This document shows positions 21,826-32,623 of a stretch of 64,000 bases of DNA, piece by piece. Both the position numbers and the translations under genes were made by a program. The notes beneath the pieces were generated by a model. The model ran no database searches. It was not told where the DNA came from and saw only the letters and a program-made list of their open reading frames with translations. Position 1 is the first letter of the stretch, and each line of letters starts with the position of its first letter. Source of the stretch: Sciurus carolinensis (taxonomy: Eukaryota > Chordata > Mammalia > Rodentia > Sciuridae); contig NC_062214.1 of NCBI RefSeq assembly GCF_902686445.1, positions 95,398,738-95,462,737 on the forward strand, in the 5' to 3' direction.

Positions 21826-22040
21826 GGTAGTGAGGCATAGCTGTTGACTTGAAAGTCATATTGGTGCTGCTTACAAGCTGAGTGGTCTTAGGTAAATTAC
21901 TTAGTGTCTTTAAGTCTGTTTCCTGGCTATAAAGTGAGAATAATAATAAAATCCACACCCTATAGGGGAGTTGTAAAGATTAAATGAGATAATAAATGTA
22001 AAATGCTTAATAGAGTACAAGGCACATAATTGCTTTGTTT
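21826..22040 (-). mobile_element. MIR element
   Basis: Complement of MIR: GTGGTCTTAGGTAAATTACT, TTTCCTGGCTATAAAGTGAG, GTAAAGATTAAATGAGATAA, TACAAGGCACATAA. Well preserved for its age. Confidence 0.85.
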
Positions 22041-22045
22041 GCTGT

Positions 22046-22116
22046 GTTGATAATCAAACTCATGGTCTCCTACAAGCTAGGCAAAATCTCTATCACTGAA
22101 CTACATCTTAGGACCC
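22046..22116 (-). mobile_element. Degraded ID SINE
   Basis: ACAAGCTAGGCAAAATCTC, CACTGAACTACATC; many changes. Confidence 0.55.
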
Positions 22117-22316
22117 ATAATGCTTAATAAACAGAAGATAGTTTTATTCATGAGTAATACCTAAATCTCAGTTTCTGTGTCTATCTTCTGTTTTCTATAA
22201 AGTGAAAAAGATAATATATCTCTCTATACTATTCAGTCTTATCACTTTCCTTTTTCCACATTTCTCCCTTTCTCTTAATTTTAAAATAAAGTGACAATTT
22301 TTAATGTACCAACCAC

Positions 22317-22742
22317 TGTTATGGTTTGGAAATGAGGTTCCCCCCATCCTCTGTGATAATGCAGGAAGTAAAATGATTAGATTATGAGAGCTGTGACCTA
22401 ATTGGAGGTTTAATCCATTTGATAAATTAATAATAGAAATGAACTAACTGGGTGGTAACTATAGGCATGGCTGGAGGAAGTCAGGTCACTGGGGCATGCT
22501 TTTGGGGTTTATGTTCCATCCCTGGCACCTCTTGCTCTCTCTGCTTTCTGGTTTCCATGAGGTGAGCAGCTTTCCTCTGCCACACCTCTCCATCACGATG
22601 TTCTGCCTCATTTTGGGCCCAGAGCAATGAAGGTGGCCCAACATGAACTGAGAACTCTGAAACTGTGAGCCTAAAATTAAACTTTTCCTTCTCTAAATTG
22701 TTCTTTTTGGGTATTTTGGTCACAGCAACAAAAAACTGACCT
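22317..22742 (+). mobile_element. Solo MaLR-type LTR (ERVL-MaLR)
   Basis: Starts TGTTATGGTTTGGAAATGAG and ends with GGTCACAGCAACAAAAAACT, the layout of MaLR LTRs (MST/MLT1-like). A TGAGCCTAAAATTAAAC segment stands where the LTR AATAAA signal belongs. Only an LTR is present, with no internal retroviral coding sequence. The weak minus-strand open frame across it is not a gene. Subfamily not assigned. Confidence 0.8.
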
Positions 22743-22840
22743 TTAAAAATAACTAAATTTAATGGAGTTTTACTTATATGTAGTATTTGATGGGAAAACA
22801 ATTGCTACTCTAGCCTTAGTCTAAAAGGAAACAGAATAAA

Positions 22841-22842
22841 CA

Positions 22843-22891
<49 letters not shown>
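22841..22891. repeat. (TTA)n microsatellite
   Basis: About 16 uninterrupted ATT/TTA units directly before the tail side of an antisense MEN element. Confidence 0.97.
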
Positions 22892-23088
22892 TGGTACCAG
22901 GGAGTGAATTCAGGGTCACTTAACCATTGAGCCATATCCCAGCCCTTTTTGTGTATTTTATTTAGAGACTCACTGAATTGCTTAGTGCCTCGCTAAGTTG
23001 CTCAGGCTGGTTTTGAACTTGTGATACCCCTGCCTCAGCCTCCTGAGCTGCTGGGATTATAGACATGCACCATCATACTCAGTTTATA
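22892..23088 (-). mobile_element. MEN-type SINE
   Basis: GGTACCAGGGAGTGAATTC, TTGCTTAGTGCCTCGCTAAG, GAGCTGCTGGGATTATAG. Confidence 0.88.
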
Positions 23089-23092
23089 TTCA

Positions 23093-23173
23093 TTTTTGTG
23101 ATACTGGAGGCTGAATCCAGGGTCTGATACATGCTAGACGAGTGCTCTACCACTGCACTACATCCCAGCCCAG
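23093..23173 (-). mobile_element. ID SINE
   Basis: GTGATACTGGAGGCTGAATC, ACATGCTAGACGAGTGCTC, ACATCCCAGCCC. Confidence 0.83.
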
Positions 23174-23305
23174 AAACTTATTTTTTAAAAATGGCTTTAG
23201 TATTCATCCAGAATAAAAATAAAATTTATTTTTAACTTGGCTCCAGTATAAATTCAGAACTGTACTCCTTCTTAACTATTTTTCACTTCTAATCCTTAAA
23301 TATAG

Positions 23306-23332
23306 AGTTAAAACAAACAAACAAACAAAAAA
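23306..23332. repeat. (AAAC)n microsatellite
   Basis: Short run of ACAA units with no SINE attached. Confidence 0.85.
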
Positions 23333-23641
23333 CCAATGTCAGAACATTAGGTTTGAATATACTCCAGGGGGATATCAGTAATTTAAAACCAAGAATGAAG
23401 GAAAACAGTTATGACATGAAAATAAAGACTGATATGATCAAAGGATGATCCAGACGGAGTCACAATGGAGAAACAGCAGATATCCTTATGTGAACCAAAG
23501 TTCTAGAAGTTATATGATTTAGACAGGGACCAAGTAATTAGCAGTTTATTTTTGTTAAGAGCAAGTAGAAAATACTTAAAAAGGAGGATCATAAAAATAA
23601 AATATTAATAACTAAATCTTGGATATAAAATTAGGTAATGA

Positions 23642-23764
23642 GGGCTGGGGTTGTAGCTCAGTGGTAGAGTGCTTGCCTAACACATGTGAGGCACTGGGTT
23701 CGACCTCAGCACCACATAAAAATAAAAATATTGTATCTGTCTACAACTAAAATATACATTTTAA
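23642..23764 (+). mobile_element. ID-type SINE with extended 3' tail and target-site duplication
   Basis: GGCTGGGGTTGTAGCTCAGT, ACATGTGAGGCACTGGGTTC, CAGCACCACATAAAAATA, then a unique tail (GTATCTGTCTACAACTAAAA). Flanked by AAAATTAGGTAATGA at 23627-23641 and 23765-23779, a perfect 15-bp duplication. The tail marks a subfamily also seen at 51364, 51031 and 63798. Confidence 0.93.
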
Positions 23765-23852
23765 AAAATTAGGTAATGATAAGAATCTAATATTCATAAT
23801 CATATAAATGCTATGAGAAGCAAACCAGATCTAAAAGGAAAGAGGTAGTTTA

Positions 23853-24065
23853 CTTATTTATTGTTTTGGTACTAGGGATTGAACTCAGGGTTACTCAACC
23901 ACTGACTCACACCCCCAGCCCTATTTTGTATTTTATTTATAGACAGGGTCTCATTGAGTTGCTTAGCGCCTCACTTTTGTCCAGGCTGGCTTTGAGGTCC
24001 AGATCTTCTTGCCTCAGTCTCCCAAGCTGCTGGGATTACAGGTGTGTGCCTCTGAGCCCAGGCCC
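23853..24065 (-). mobile_element. MEN-type SINE with target-site duplication
   Basis: GGTACTAGGGATTGAACTC, GGTCTCATTGAGTTGCTTAG, AGCTGCTGGGATTACAGG. AGAGGTAGTTTA flanks it at 23841-23852 and 24066-24077. Confidence 0.92.
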
Positions 24066-24235
24066 AGAGGTAGTTTATTTATGACTCATTTTTACACTTT
24101 CAAGTTTCCTGCTTGGATAAAATATTGTTTTATACTATCTGTACCCACAGGAATATTCCTGAAAAGCATCTGCTCTCCTCCAATGTCCTCATTCAGCTTT
24201 CAGATCCTAATCTATTTATGCTATTGAAAAGCACA

Positions 24236-24392
24236 GTCATGAGGCAGGAAGATTGCAAATCTGAGACTTGCCTGTATAATTTAGTATCTCAGGAAAAAAA
24301 AAAGGGTGGAGTGGGTCAGTAGAGTAAGATGGAAGGAATGGGGATGTAGCTCCATTGTAGAGCATCCCTGGGTTCAATCCCAGTACCAATGG
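24236..24392 (+). mobile_element. Diverged MEN-type SINE
   Basis: GAGGCAGGAAGATTGCAAAT, then GGGGATGTAGCTCCATTGTA and GGGTTCAATCCCAGTACC; the 5' end is missing. Confidence 0.75.
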
Positions 24393-24805
24393 GTGGGGGT
24401 ATGAGGTAAGGCCATAGCTCATAATCTCTAGAGTTCCAAAAAACTTCTTTAGATGACAAGGGTTTCACGGTTTTAGTTGAATGGCATTATGAAGACCTAA
24501 TGTAGTATTAAAGTAGCCTTATTTGGTTTGAAAAACAAGCTATTTTTTTCCTTTATGTCCTGTGAGAAAACAGATTCCCCTCAGTTCCAAGTTTACAAAG
24601 AGCTATAAACACTCTAAAAATCCAAGAATTTGTGGAAGAGAATAATAGTTTTACTGTTGAACAAATTTGATAAAACAGTGGCATAATCTTCTACCCTATC
24701 CAAATTGGTATTTGTGGGAAAAAACCTCTCTCACCCTCAAGTTTTATTTATTTTTCAGTATTTTTTTTTTTAGGTACAAATTCCTGAAAGAACTATTTTA
24801 TTGTT

Positions 24806-24920
24806 GTTATTGTTGAGACACATTGTCCAGGTTGGTCTCAAACTCTTGGGCTCAAGTGATTCTCTTGTCTTAGCCTCCCAAGTAAGTAGGATCACAGGAA
24901 GGTGCCATTGTATCTGGCTC
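24806..24920 (-). mobile_element. B1-type SINE monomer
   Basis: Complement of B1: TTGTCCAGGTTGGTCTCAAA, GGGCTCAAGTGATTCTC, TAGCCTCCCAAGTAAGTAGG. No ID half. Confidence 0.75.
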
Positions 24921-25164
24921 TTGTTTTAGGATTTTTATAGCATTCCTATTCAGTTTCTGGTTCCACATCCATAGCCAAAATGTTAAAAATTCTGTTGTAA
25001 ATCAGGTAATCAGTCTCTGGGTCAATTAAGAAATGTCTCTAACCCTTATAAATAATGCATTCAATGGGTGCTTGCCAGAAGTAAAACATATGTCTTATCT
25101 AAAACTCTCACGATTGGAAAGATGGTATAATGGAAATAAAGGAAATAGAACAAACAAACAAAAC

Positions 25165-25300
25165 CCAAGCGATGCTCAGGTACTACCTCCAGAGGTTCTG
25201 ATTTAACTGAGTTGGTGTGAGTTCTGGGCATGGGTATTTTTTTAAAAGCTCCCCAGGTAGTTCTGGCATATAATCTGGGTCAAGAACCATTGCTTTAGGA
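25165..25300 (+). mobile_element. MER5-like DNA transposon remnant (hAT-Charlie)
   Basis: GTACTACCTCCAGAGGTTCT, GTATTTTTTTAAAAGCTCCC, CAGGTAGTTCTGGCATATAA and GTCAAGAACCATTGCTTTA follow the MER5A consensus as I remember it. Non-autonomous and non-coding. Confidence 0.7.
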
Positions 25301-25381
25301 AGAGAAGGGGTAGTTTTCCTGAAGGGTTAGTGTTTGAAATGCTTCTTAAAGAATAGGTCATTTTTTTTTCTTTTTTCTTTG

Positions 25382-25385
<4 letters not shown>

Positions 25386-25465
<80 letters not shown>
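25386..25465. repeat. Compound (TG)n(AG)n microsatellite
   Basis: About 20 TG units change directly into about 20 GA units, then run straight into an antisense ID element. Likely polymorphic. Confidence 0.97.
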
Positions 25466-25469
<4 letters not shown>

Positions 25470-25537
25470 GGATCAAATGCAGGGCCTTGCACATAGCTAG
25501 GCAAATGCTCTATCACTGAGTGACACCCCAGTTCCAA
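25466..25537 (-). mobile_element. ID SINE
   Basis: GGGATCAAATGCAGGGCCTT, TAGCTAGGCAAATGCTC, GACACCCCAGTTCC. Confidence 0.83.
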
Positions 25538-25988
25538 GACAGGTAATATTTGGATAGACAAAAAGAAATGAGAAGAGCTTTCTGAACGGAGAAAGAATGG
25601 CAGTAAAGGTGTAGAAATGAAAAAGTTTGAGGGACTGTTAATGAAAAGAAACTATTTTGGCTTACACAAAGTATTGGCAACAGGGACTAGCAGAACATAT
25701 CTTGCATTTTTATTCTCTAGGTACTGGGTGCTACTGAATATTTCAGCTGTATTACTGATATGGGAATAATGATATTCTACCTCAGAAGTCTAGGTACAAA
25801 TTGATAGACTCCTGAACTAGGTGCCACCTAAAAAAACAAAAGGGATAGATGTAAGAGATAACAAAAAGGGGATTTCCCCCTTTGACAGGGCCATGAAAGG
25901 CACTAAAATAAGAATTTAAAGTCATACAGATAACATTAATCACAGTCAATACTACCATAAAGACAATTTTTCTTTCTTTTCCTTTTAA

Positions 25989-26078
25989 ATACTGCATCTT
26001 GCTATGTTGTACAGGCTGGCCTTGAACTCAGTGATCCTCCTACTTTAGTCTCTTGGGTAGATTACAGGTGTGCACAGG
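25989..26078 (-). mobile_element. B1-type SINE monomer
   Basis: CATCTTGCTATGTTGTACAG, GCTGGCCTTGAACTCAGTG, GGTAGATTACAGGTGTGCA; an older B1 without ID half. Confidence 0.7.
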
Positions 26079-26436
26079 TAAATCTTAGTGCTTACTTTAA
26101 ATCACCTTTAGTGCTTGAATGTAAGTATCCATTATTAAGTCACCCTAGTTTTACCTCTAGGGTATTTTTTCTCCCTTTTAAAAAATAAAACTTCTTAATA
26201 TAATAATCTGTGAAAAAGAAATTGAGACTTAATTTAGAAACAGAAACTGATTTGAGGTAACACTTCAATTGCTAATCCATTCCATCTTTAAAGAAATGTT
26301 TAATAATTACCTTCACAATTTGATAGTTAAGGAATACTACCCTATAATCTTTTATTTTAAAGCAAATCAAACAATATCCCTAAATCAAGCTCCTTTGACT
26401 TAGAATAATAATTAAATAGCTATTTCTATATCATAC

Positions 26437-26579
26437 CTTGTATTTGGTCATGGTGCTAAAATGATTATTCCGAAAGAACACACAAAGTTCTCCTTCCTGA
26501 ACGGTTGAAGTTAGTTCACATAATCCATGGTATGTCAGTTGAGTGGCTGTATTATTTAGAAACTGCTCAGCTACAAAGC
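26437..26579 (-). CDS. MINDY2: MINDY2 exon carrying the catalytic histidine
   Basis: 143 bp. The first two bases complete a Gly codon split with the exon at 35181, and the donor is AAG|gtatga in phase 0. The product is FVAEQFLNNTATQLTYHGL, then ELTSTVQEGELCVFFRNN followed by HFSTMTKYK. The His in NNHFSTM corresponds to the MINDY catalytic histidine (His319 in MINDY1, about His448 in MINDY2), which pairs with the active-site Cys encoded outside this window. LTYHGLCEL is another family-conserved block. There is no disruption, so the enzyme core should be intact. Confidence 0.97.
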
Positions 26580-26789
26580 CTATGGAACCAATGCATAATA
26601 TTAGATGGAAGAAGAATTTCAAAATGAGTTATTCTTTTCTATAAATGTCATGTTTAAGTATGTAGAAAGATCAATCAATATAAAACTTTTCCTATTATGG
26701 TGGCCCCAAATTGGAGATTCATCTTTCTAATTTAGGTATAGAAGTCATTCCCATCCTAAAGAAACTGTCAGGTAAAAATTTTTTTTTTA

Positions 26790-26850
26790 ATCAATAAAAT
26801 AAATATTTACTTATAAAATATTTACTTGTAAAATAAAATATTTACTTATA
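26790..26850. repeat. Short tandem repeat of TAAAATATTTACTT units
   Basis: Three or four diverged units of about 14-17 bp in an AT-rich stretch. Confidence 0.6.
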
Positions 26851-27854
26851 CTTGACTTACAAAAAAGAATTCAGGCAGCTTACAATAACAGACACAGACA
26901 CTTCAATAAAACTAAAACCCATTAAAGCAAATAAAAAGGTAGAAGTTAGTAATTTAAAAAGTGGGTAGGAAAGATGTATGACCAACAGCGACTGCCCCAA
27001 TGGCTAGGTGTTTAGAAATCAAAAGTAGCCTAATGAATTACTTTAAGACAAATTGCTTAACAAATTGTTACTTAAGTAATCTTAAGCTTTTAACAGAGAT
27101 CCCAGATAATTTTCTAATTTAAATTGTCGAATTCTTGCCTTACACCTAAAAGTAGGCATAAAACTGAACAGAAAGCAGTAGGATAGCTGATACCATTTTT
27201 ATCCTAATCTCTAATATATGCCACTCATAATGGAGATATACGAAGTTTAGAAATAGATATTATCACTTTTCTTTCTGAAACATATAGAAGTTATCTGAAA
27301 TATATAGAAGTTATCTGAATTTTATTTTAAAAGCTATATGGTACAGTTGATCCTCATCAACGGCAAATTTATGAATTTATGTACTAGCTAAAAGTTATTT
27401 ATAAATACTTGAAAATCAATACTCACAGCACTTTCATGGTCACTTGTGGATATCTGAGGATAGGCAAAAAATTTGAATTGCCCAGTTGAAGTCAAACAAG
27501 GCAACATTCTGCCTTCTTGTTTTAGCTCATACCATAGACAAGTATCCTTTACATAGTTTATTTAGTGCCATATTTTTCACATTTTTGTTGATATTTTTTC
27601 CTGTTTGAAATGTTGCCCCCGCCCAACCCTTGCCCAAGCATAAGGTTGAAATCATGATGGCTAGTAACTTGAGAAAGGCTGTGATGGAGAAAATACATAT
27701 GTCAGATAAGCTTTGTTTAGGCATGAGTTATTGTGTTGTTGGCTATGAATTTAATGTCAATCCAATAATATATATTAAATAAGGTATTTTTAAAGACAGA
27801 AACACTCATAAAGTAAGGTTATAGACTGGTTGACAAAAATGCTCTTAAGAAGCT

Positions 27855-28055
27855 AGCCAAGCCAGGCGCAGTGGCGCACATCTTGTAATCCCAGCAGCTC
27901 AGAAGGATCATAAGTTCAAAGCCAGTCTGAGCAATTTAGTTAGGCCCTAAGCATCTTAGTGAGACCATGTCTCAAAATAAAAAATAGGGGATGGGGATGT
28001 GACTCAGTGCTTAAATGCCCCTGGGTTCAATCCCGGCAAATCCCCTCCCCCACAC
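27855..28055 (+). mobile_element. MEN-type SINE
   Basis: GCCAGGCGCAGTGGCGCACA, GTGAGACCATGTCTCAAAAT, CTGGGTTCAATCCCGGC. Confidence 0.88.
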
Positions 28056-28837
28056 TGCCCCTAAAAGAACCTAATCTTGTGTCTTGCCTAGGAACAATAG
28101 CTTAGCATTCACTAATTCCTTGTGACTTGACAACACAGAACATTGCACTGCAAGCAATGAGAATCAATTATATAAAAATTTTTAGAAACATGTATTTCTC
28201 TTCTTTCTCTTTCCCTCCTTTCCCTTTCTTCCTTTAGAAGGAAAAAAATGAAGCACTAGGTGGGGAGGTTCTTCTAAAAAGTTTTATAAGCAAGCTGAGA
28301 GGTGCAAATACAGGGAGTAAAGATTAATTTGTAATAAGAAACTAATGCCTCAATAAGAAATTGAAAATAAAACTGGTAGAAAGTTGGCAGGGCCAGAAGC
28401 AGCTAGGTAATGTATCTATTCTACTGCCTCTCCATTACTTGGTAACAAGCCATAGCACTTAAAGCTGCAAAGTGGTTATAAAAGTTAAAAATACACACTT
28501 TTCCAAGGACTTGATTAAGGTAGGAGAGGAAGAGGCTACAACCAAAGGAAATTGATAGTGTAACTGCAACTTCTGGAGTTTATAAATTCTTGAGGAAACA
28601 ACAGTCTTCCTCTCCCATTATTATTCTTCAAGTTCTAAGTTACCAAGTAGATGTATAAAGTTTTTACTATTGTTTATAATTTAAAAATGAAACACTTTGC
28701 TCATGCTGAAAAATACCACTCCTGTCTGTAATACCCATGTCACTAAATGCTTCTTTCAGAAAGACTTTTCTAAATGTCCTTACACAGCTCACTTGCACAC
28801 ATTCTCTCTACAAATCCCTTTTTAAAAAGATACAAAA

Positions 28838-29036
28838 AACCAGGTGTGGTAGCACATGCCTGTAATTCCAGTGGTTTGTGAGGCTGAAGCAGGAGGATTG
28901 CAAGTTTGAGACTAGTCTCAGTCACTTAGCAATGCCCTAAGCAACTTTGTGAGATCCTGTCTTAAAGCAAAAAGAGCCAGGGATGTAGCTCAGTGTTGTG
29001 TAAAAGCGCCTTTGTGTTCAATTCCCAGTATCCCCC
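28838..29036 (+). mobile_element. MEN-type SINE
   Basis: CCAGGTGTGGTAGCACATGC, GAAGCAGGAGGATTGCAAG, GAGATCCTGTCTTAAAGC, then a diverged ID half. Confidence 0.85.
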
Positions 29037-29109
29037 TTCCCCCCTGCCAAATAACGACACAGAAATTCAGTGGAGATACAGGACATTAATTTCATATTAG
29101 TGTGAAAAT

Positions 29110-29113
<4 letters not shown>

Positions 29114-29146
<33 letters not shown>

Positions 29147-29198
29147 GGTGCTGGGGATTGAACCCAGGGCCTCTACCAACTGAATTATATCCCCAGCC
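29114..29198 (-). mobile_element. Young ID SINE with target-site duplication
   Basis: Over 30 T's, then GCGGTGCTGGGGATTGAACC and GAATTATATCCCCAGCC. The middle of the element is shortened by about 20 bases. Flanked by TGAAAATTCAA at 29103-29113 and 29199-29209. Confidence 0.92.
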
Positions 29199-29239
29199 TG
29201 AAAATTCAAATATTTAATGTATGAAAGGTCTTTCTTAGT

Positions 29240-29350
29240 TGCTTATTTTTATAAAATAGGAGATAGATTCACAAAGAATAAATCACTTACTCAAGGACAT
29301 TAAACTAGGAATGGAAAGTGAAGACTGGCATTCAGGAGACTTATTACTGG
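29240..29350 (+). mobile_element. Probable MIR remnant
   Basis: ATAAAATAGGAGATAGATTC, ATCACTTACTCAAGGACATT, AACTAGGAATGGAAAGTGAA follow the MIR order; diverged. Confidence 0.5.
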
Positions 29351-29759
29351 TGTTAAAATATATCAAGATTTAGTGCAGATAATCATAAATCCCAATTTAA
29401 TTGTATGTGTCCCTAAATCATAAAGCAATATTAAAAATTACAAAACACAATATTTCCCAATTCTCCTGACATCTGTAAAACAGTGATTTTAGTAGAATAT
29501 TGAAAAGACTAATCTAGGTACAGATTTTTATGATGAATTAAACAAATTTTGGTATATGACTCCATGTTATATAGCATTTACTTATCTATATTGCTTCAAA
29601 TAGTTCACTGTTTCAAATAACAGAGTTCACTGCAGCATTCAAATTAAATTTCAATTTCATTTTTATAGAATTAGTGATACTAGAGGTTAAAAAAAACCCT
29701 AATATGATGATAATAATAAAAGAATGTTATTACTGAAAATAAATTTAAATTAAACACTT

Positions 29760-29872
29760 TTTTCTTTTTTAATTCTTTATTCCCTATTTTTATTGGTACA
29801 TTACAGTTGTATTTGTTATTATGTATTTGTACATGCATACATATTTGTACATGCATACAATATCACTTTTTT
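29760..29872 (-). mobile_element. Short L1 3'-end fragment
   Basis: TTTTATTGGTACATTACAGT and CATGCATACAATATCAC match the 3' end of the minus-strand L1 at 39841; only about 110 bp with an internal TTTGTACATGCATACA duplication. Confidence 0.6.
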
Positions 29873-30311
29873 CCTGACAAGATCAGTATGCTCAAAAATA
29901 TTTCTTAAATGCAGAAATTCAATCATAAATGAGCTTATAAAATTTTTTTCTGTTACTAGAAAGTTATTAGGCAATATGAATGCCCTTATTTCCTTAAAGA
30001 AGGTAAAGTTAGGAAGAGAGACAATAAAATTAGTCAAAAGTGAACAGAAAGTAGAAATAAGAGGAAAGGAAACATGATTTATTTAAATATATTGTCTAGA
30101 TGTGATCTTATTGAAATTTGTATTCAAATTTAAGCTTGGATAAAGATGACACCAGTTAAGATTTAAAAAAAAAAGCAAATTTAGGCGTGGTCAGAACTTA
30201 TCTTTGTCACTGTGACGGCTTTAAACAAATTAATTTTCTTTTTATAATTTTGTTTCAAATATCATACACATTCTATTAATATATTTTTTCTACAAGAGGA
30301 TGGGCAATACT

Positions 30312-30453
30312 ATTTTTTTCTTTTTTCTTTTTTTCCTTGTTAAGTTGCTTAGGGCCTTGCTAAATTACTGAGGCTGGCTTTGAACTCGGAATCCTCCTGT
30401 CTTAGCCTCCTGAGCTGCTGGGATTACAGGCATGCACAACCGTGCCTGGCCAC
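30312..30453 (-). mobile_element. B1 half of a MEN-type SINE
   Basis: GTTGCTTAGGGCCTTGCTAA, GAGGCTGGCTTTGAACTCGG, GAGCTGCTGGGATTACAGGC; ID half absent. Confidence 0.8.
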
Positions 30454-31666
30454 AAAACACTTTTTCACATGTGACAAATGCTCAGATTTTCTTTTAAAGA
30501 TGGAGATTTATATGGTTCCAGGAGAGCAGGAGGGAGCCAAGAACATTTCATTGTGCCAAAAAATAAAGGGCTCAAAAAATGGTAAGGACTTAACAGAAGA
30601 ACATAGGACCCAACATGAAGGCATCCTAATGGCCATATCTGGAACAACTTAAGTGTCAAAAAGAACAATGATAATAATGAACTATAATATTCTAATTAAG
30701 AATCCATGAGTTTATATTATTATTATTTTTTATTTTTTTTTAGTGAGGGATACGGAAGAGAAGGGAAAACCATATTTTATAGAAGAATAACAACAAATAA
30801 ATGCAGTTGAAATAATAAAAATATCATAACCACCAGAGTAATAACTAATTCAGGCTAGAATAGATGAAAGCATAATCTACTGAGTAAATTATTAAGAAAA
30901 GGACATTCGGTTTCAGTGCAGAACATCACTGGTTACTTATTAAATATAAAGGAAAAAGGATATTTTTACAAAAAATCTTGGCCTGTACCATTTGATCAAA
31001 GTGTACATCACCAATAATGGGATCATCAGCTATGTGCCCCCTGATTTGATGCATTAGGAAGAACACAGTGTCATCTATCTAGCATACTGCCAAAAATACA
31101 TAATTTGAAACTTCTCATGAGGAAACAATCAGATAAATCCAAATTAAGGATTATTTTATAAAACAACTGGCCTGGACTATTGAAAATAAAAGTAAGTTTC
31201 ACAGACGTTTTTAAAAAGCAGGAAAGAAAAGAAAGAAAAAGGAAAAATATTAGGTTTTTTTTTCTATATTATAGGATAATAAAGATAACTAATTGATCTT
31301 TGATTAAAGACTACACTGAAAAAAATTAAGGCTTTAAGGTACATTATTGGGAAAGCTAAAAAATTCTGAATATTAACCTTATATTAGATAATAGTCTATA
31401 AATGCCAAATTGCCTGAGATAATTATATTGTGATTATAGAGAAGACTTTAAATAGGTGAATTCCTTTTTCTTTGGAGACAAATGATCAAGCACTGATGAG
31501 TTAGAAAAAAGCAAATATTCAATATGATAATGATTGGTGAATTTAAGTAAAGTGAATATAAATGTTCACTGTGCTATCCCAACTTTCTTATGGGCTTGAG
31601 ATTCTCAAAAATTAAAGCTAGAGGAAAAAGAAACAAATATTATTTAATAAAAAACAATGTAAGTCG

Positions 31667-31722
31667 AGCTGGGGTTATAGCTCAGTTCATAGAATGCTTG
31701 AACAATATGATTCAAACTCTAG
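31667..31722 (+). mobile_element. Degraded ID SINE
   Basis: GAGCTGGGGTTATAGCTCAG, then a diverged 3' part. Confidence 0.6.
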
Positions 31723-32368
31723 TATTCAGTGTTTATACCATATAGTATAGTTTCAATAAATATTTGATTGAGTGAACAAATATCCTGGAATTATTTTTAT
31801 AAGCATATTTTTGTCCTATGACCTATTGTTTTAAAAAACAATTATTCCTGAGTGAGTATCTGGAATTAAAAGTCAAGCTCTAGTGAAGGCTGGCAGCAAG
31901 TACTATTTATTTTTCCTTATTGATTTTGCTGTCATGACACAATCCATAATTATAACTAGATCCAAAATGTACAAACATTTCAAAGAGGTACCAAATAATA
32001 TGTACTCTATGTACACGTAAAAGTTCTATGCTTTTACTCTTATAAGGTCTCAGAATCAAAAGAAAATTAATGTTATATGAAACAAGTTGAGAGAATATCA
32101 AATTCTGTCAGCTGAATAACATTTTTTTTCCTCAAAAAGAGAAAATGCTACCAAAAGTATTTTCTATACTCTGTACCTTGATAACACATGAAGTGTTTGA
32201 ATATTCTTATAAAAAAAAAAAAAGTAGTAATTATCATCTAGGACCAAAGCGTTTAAGATTAGAAACAAACCAGTTTGGCATATTTTATTGAGTCAAAAGG
32301 AAAGGTACAGTTGAAGGCTAAATAGAAAAACAAAGCAGACTGTTTCAATTAAATACCATATTCAAGAA

Positions 32369-32623
32369 CACTATGTTTGGATATGAAGTGCCCCTCATAT
32401 TGAAGTCTTGGTCTCAAATGTAGCAACATGCAGAGTTGGGGATTTGGGGAAGTGATTGGATGACGAGGAAACTGTAGGAAATGGGGCCTAGCTGGAGGAG
32501 ATAGGTCCCTGGAGACATGCACTGGAAGGGTATTTCTTGTCATCCACCCTTCCCCACACCTGGGTGGAAACAATGGAGCCAGTCAACCAGGGATTAAAAC
32601 CTCTAAGTAAAAATAAATCTTTC
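32369..32623 (+). mobile_element. MaLR-type LTR, left part, split by an NDUFA4 retrocopy
   Basis: CTATGTTTGGATATGAAGTG and the following sequence parallel the LTR at 22317, through a TAAAAATAAATC segment that matches the AATAAA region. The LTR is interrupted at 32624 and resumes at 33126. Confidence 0.7.

Larger units (their letters stand above)
19248..26436 (-). other. MINDY2: MINDY2 intron
   Basis: GT-AG intron of 7189 bp. It is heavily loaded with SINEs and holds a MIR, a solo MaLR LTR, a MER5-like element and several microsatellites. Stretches such as 19310-19850, 20115-20567, 20950-21296, 23174-23640 and 25540-25985 show nothing recognisable. Confidence 0.9.

Noticed and set aside
22481..22801. 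106-codon minus-strand open frame
   Set aside because: It lies mostly inside the antisense strand of a MaLR LTR; no retroviral motif.
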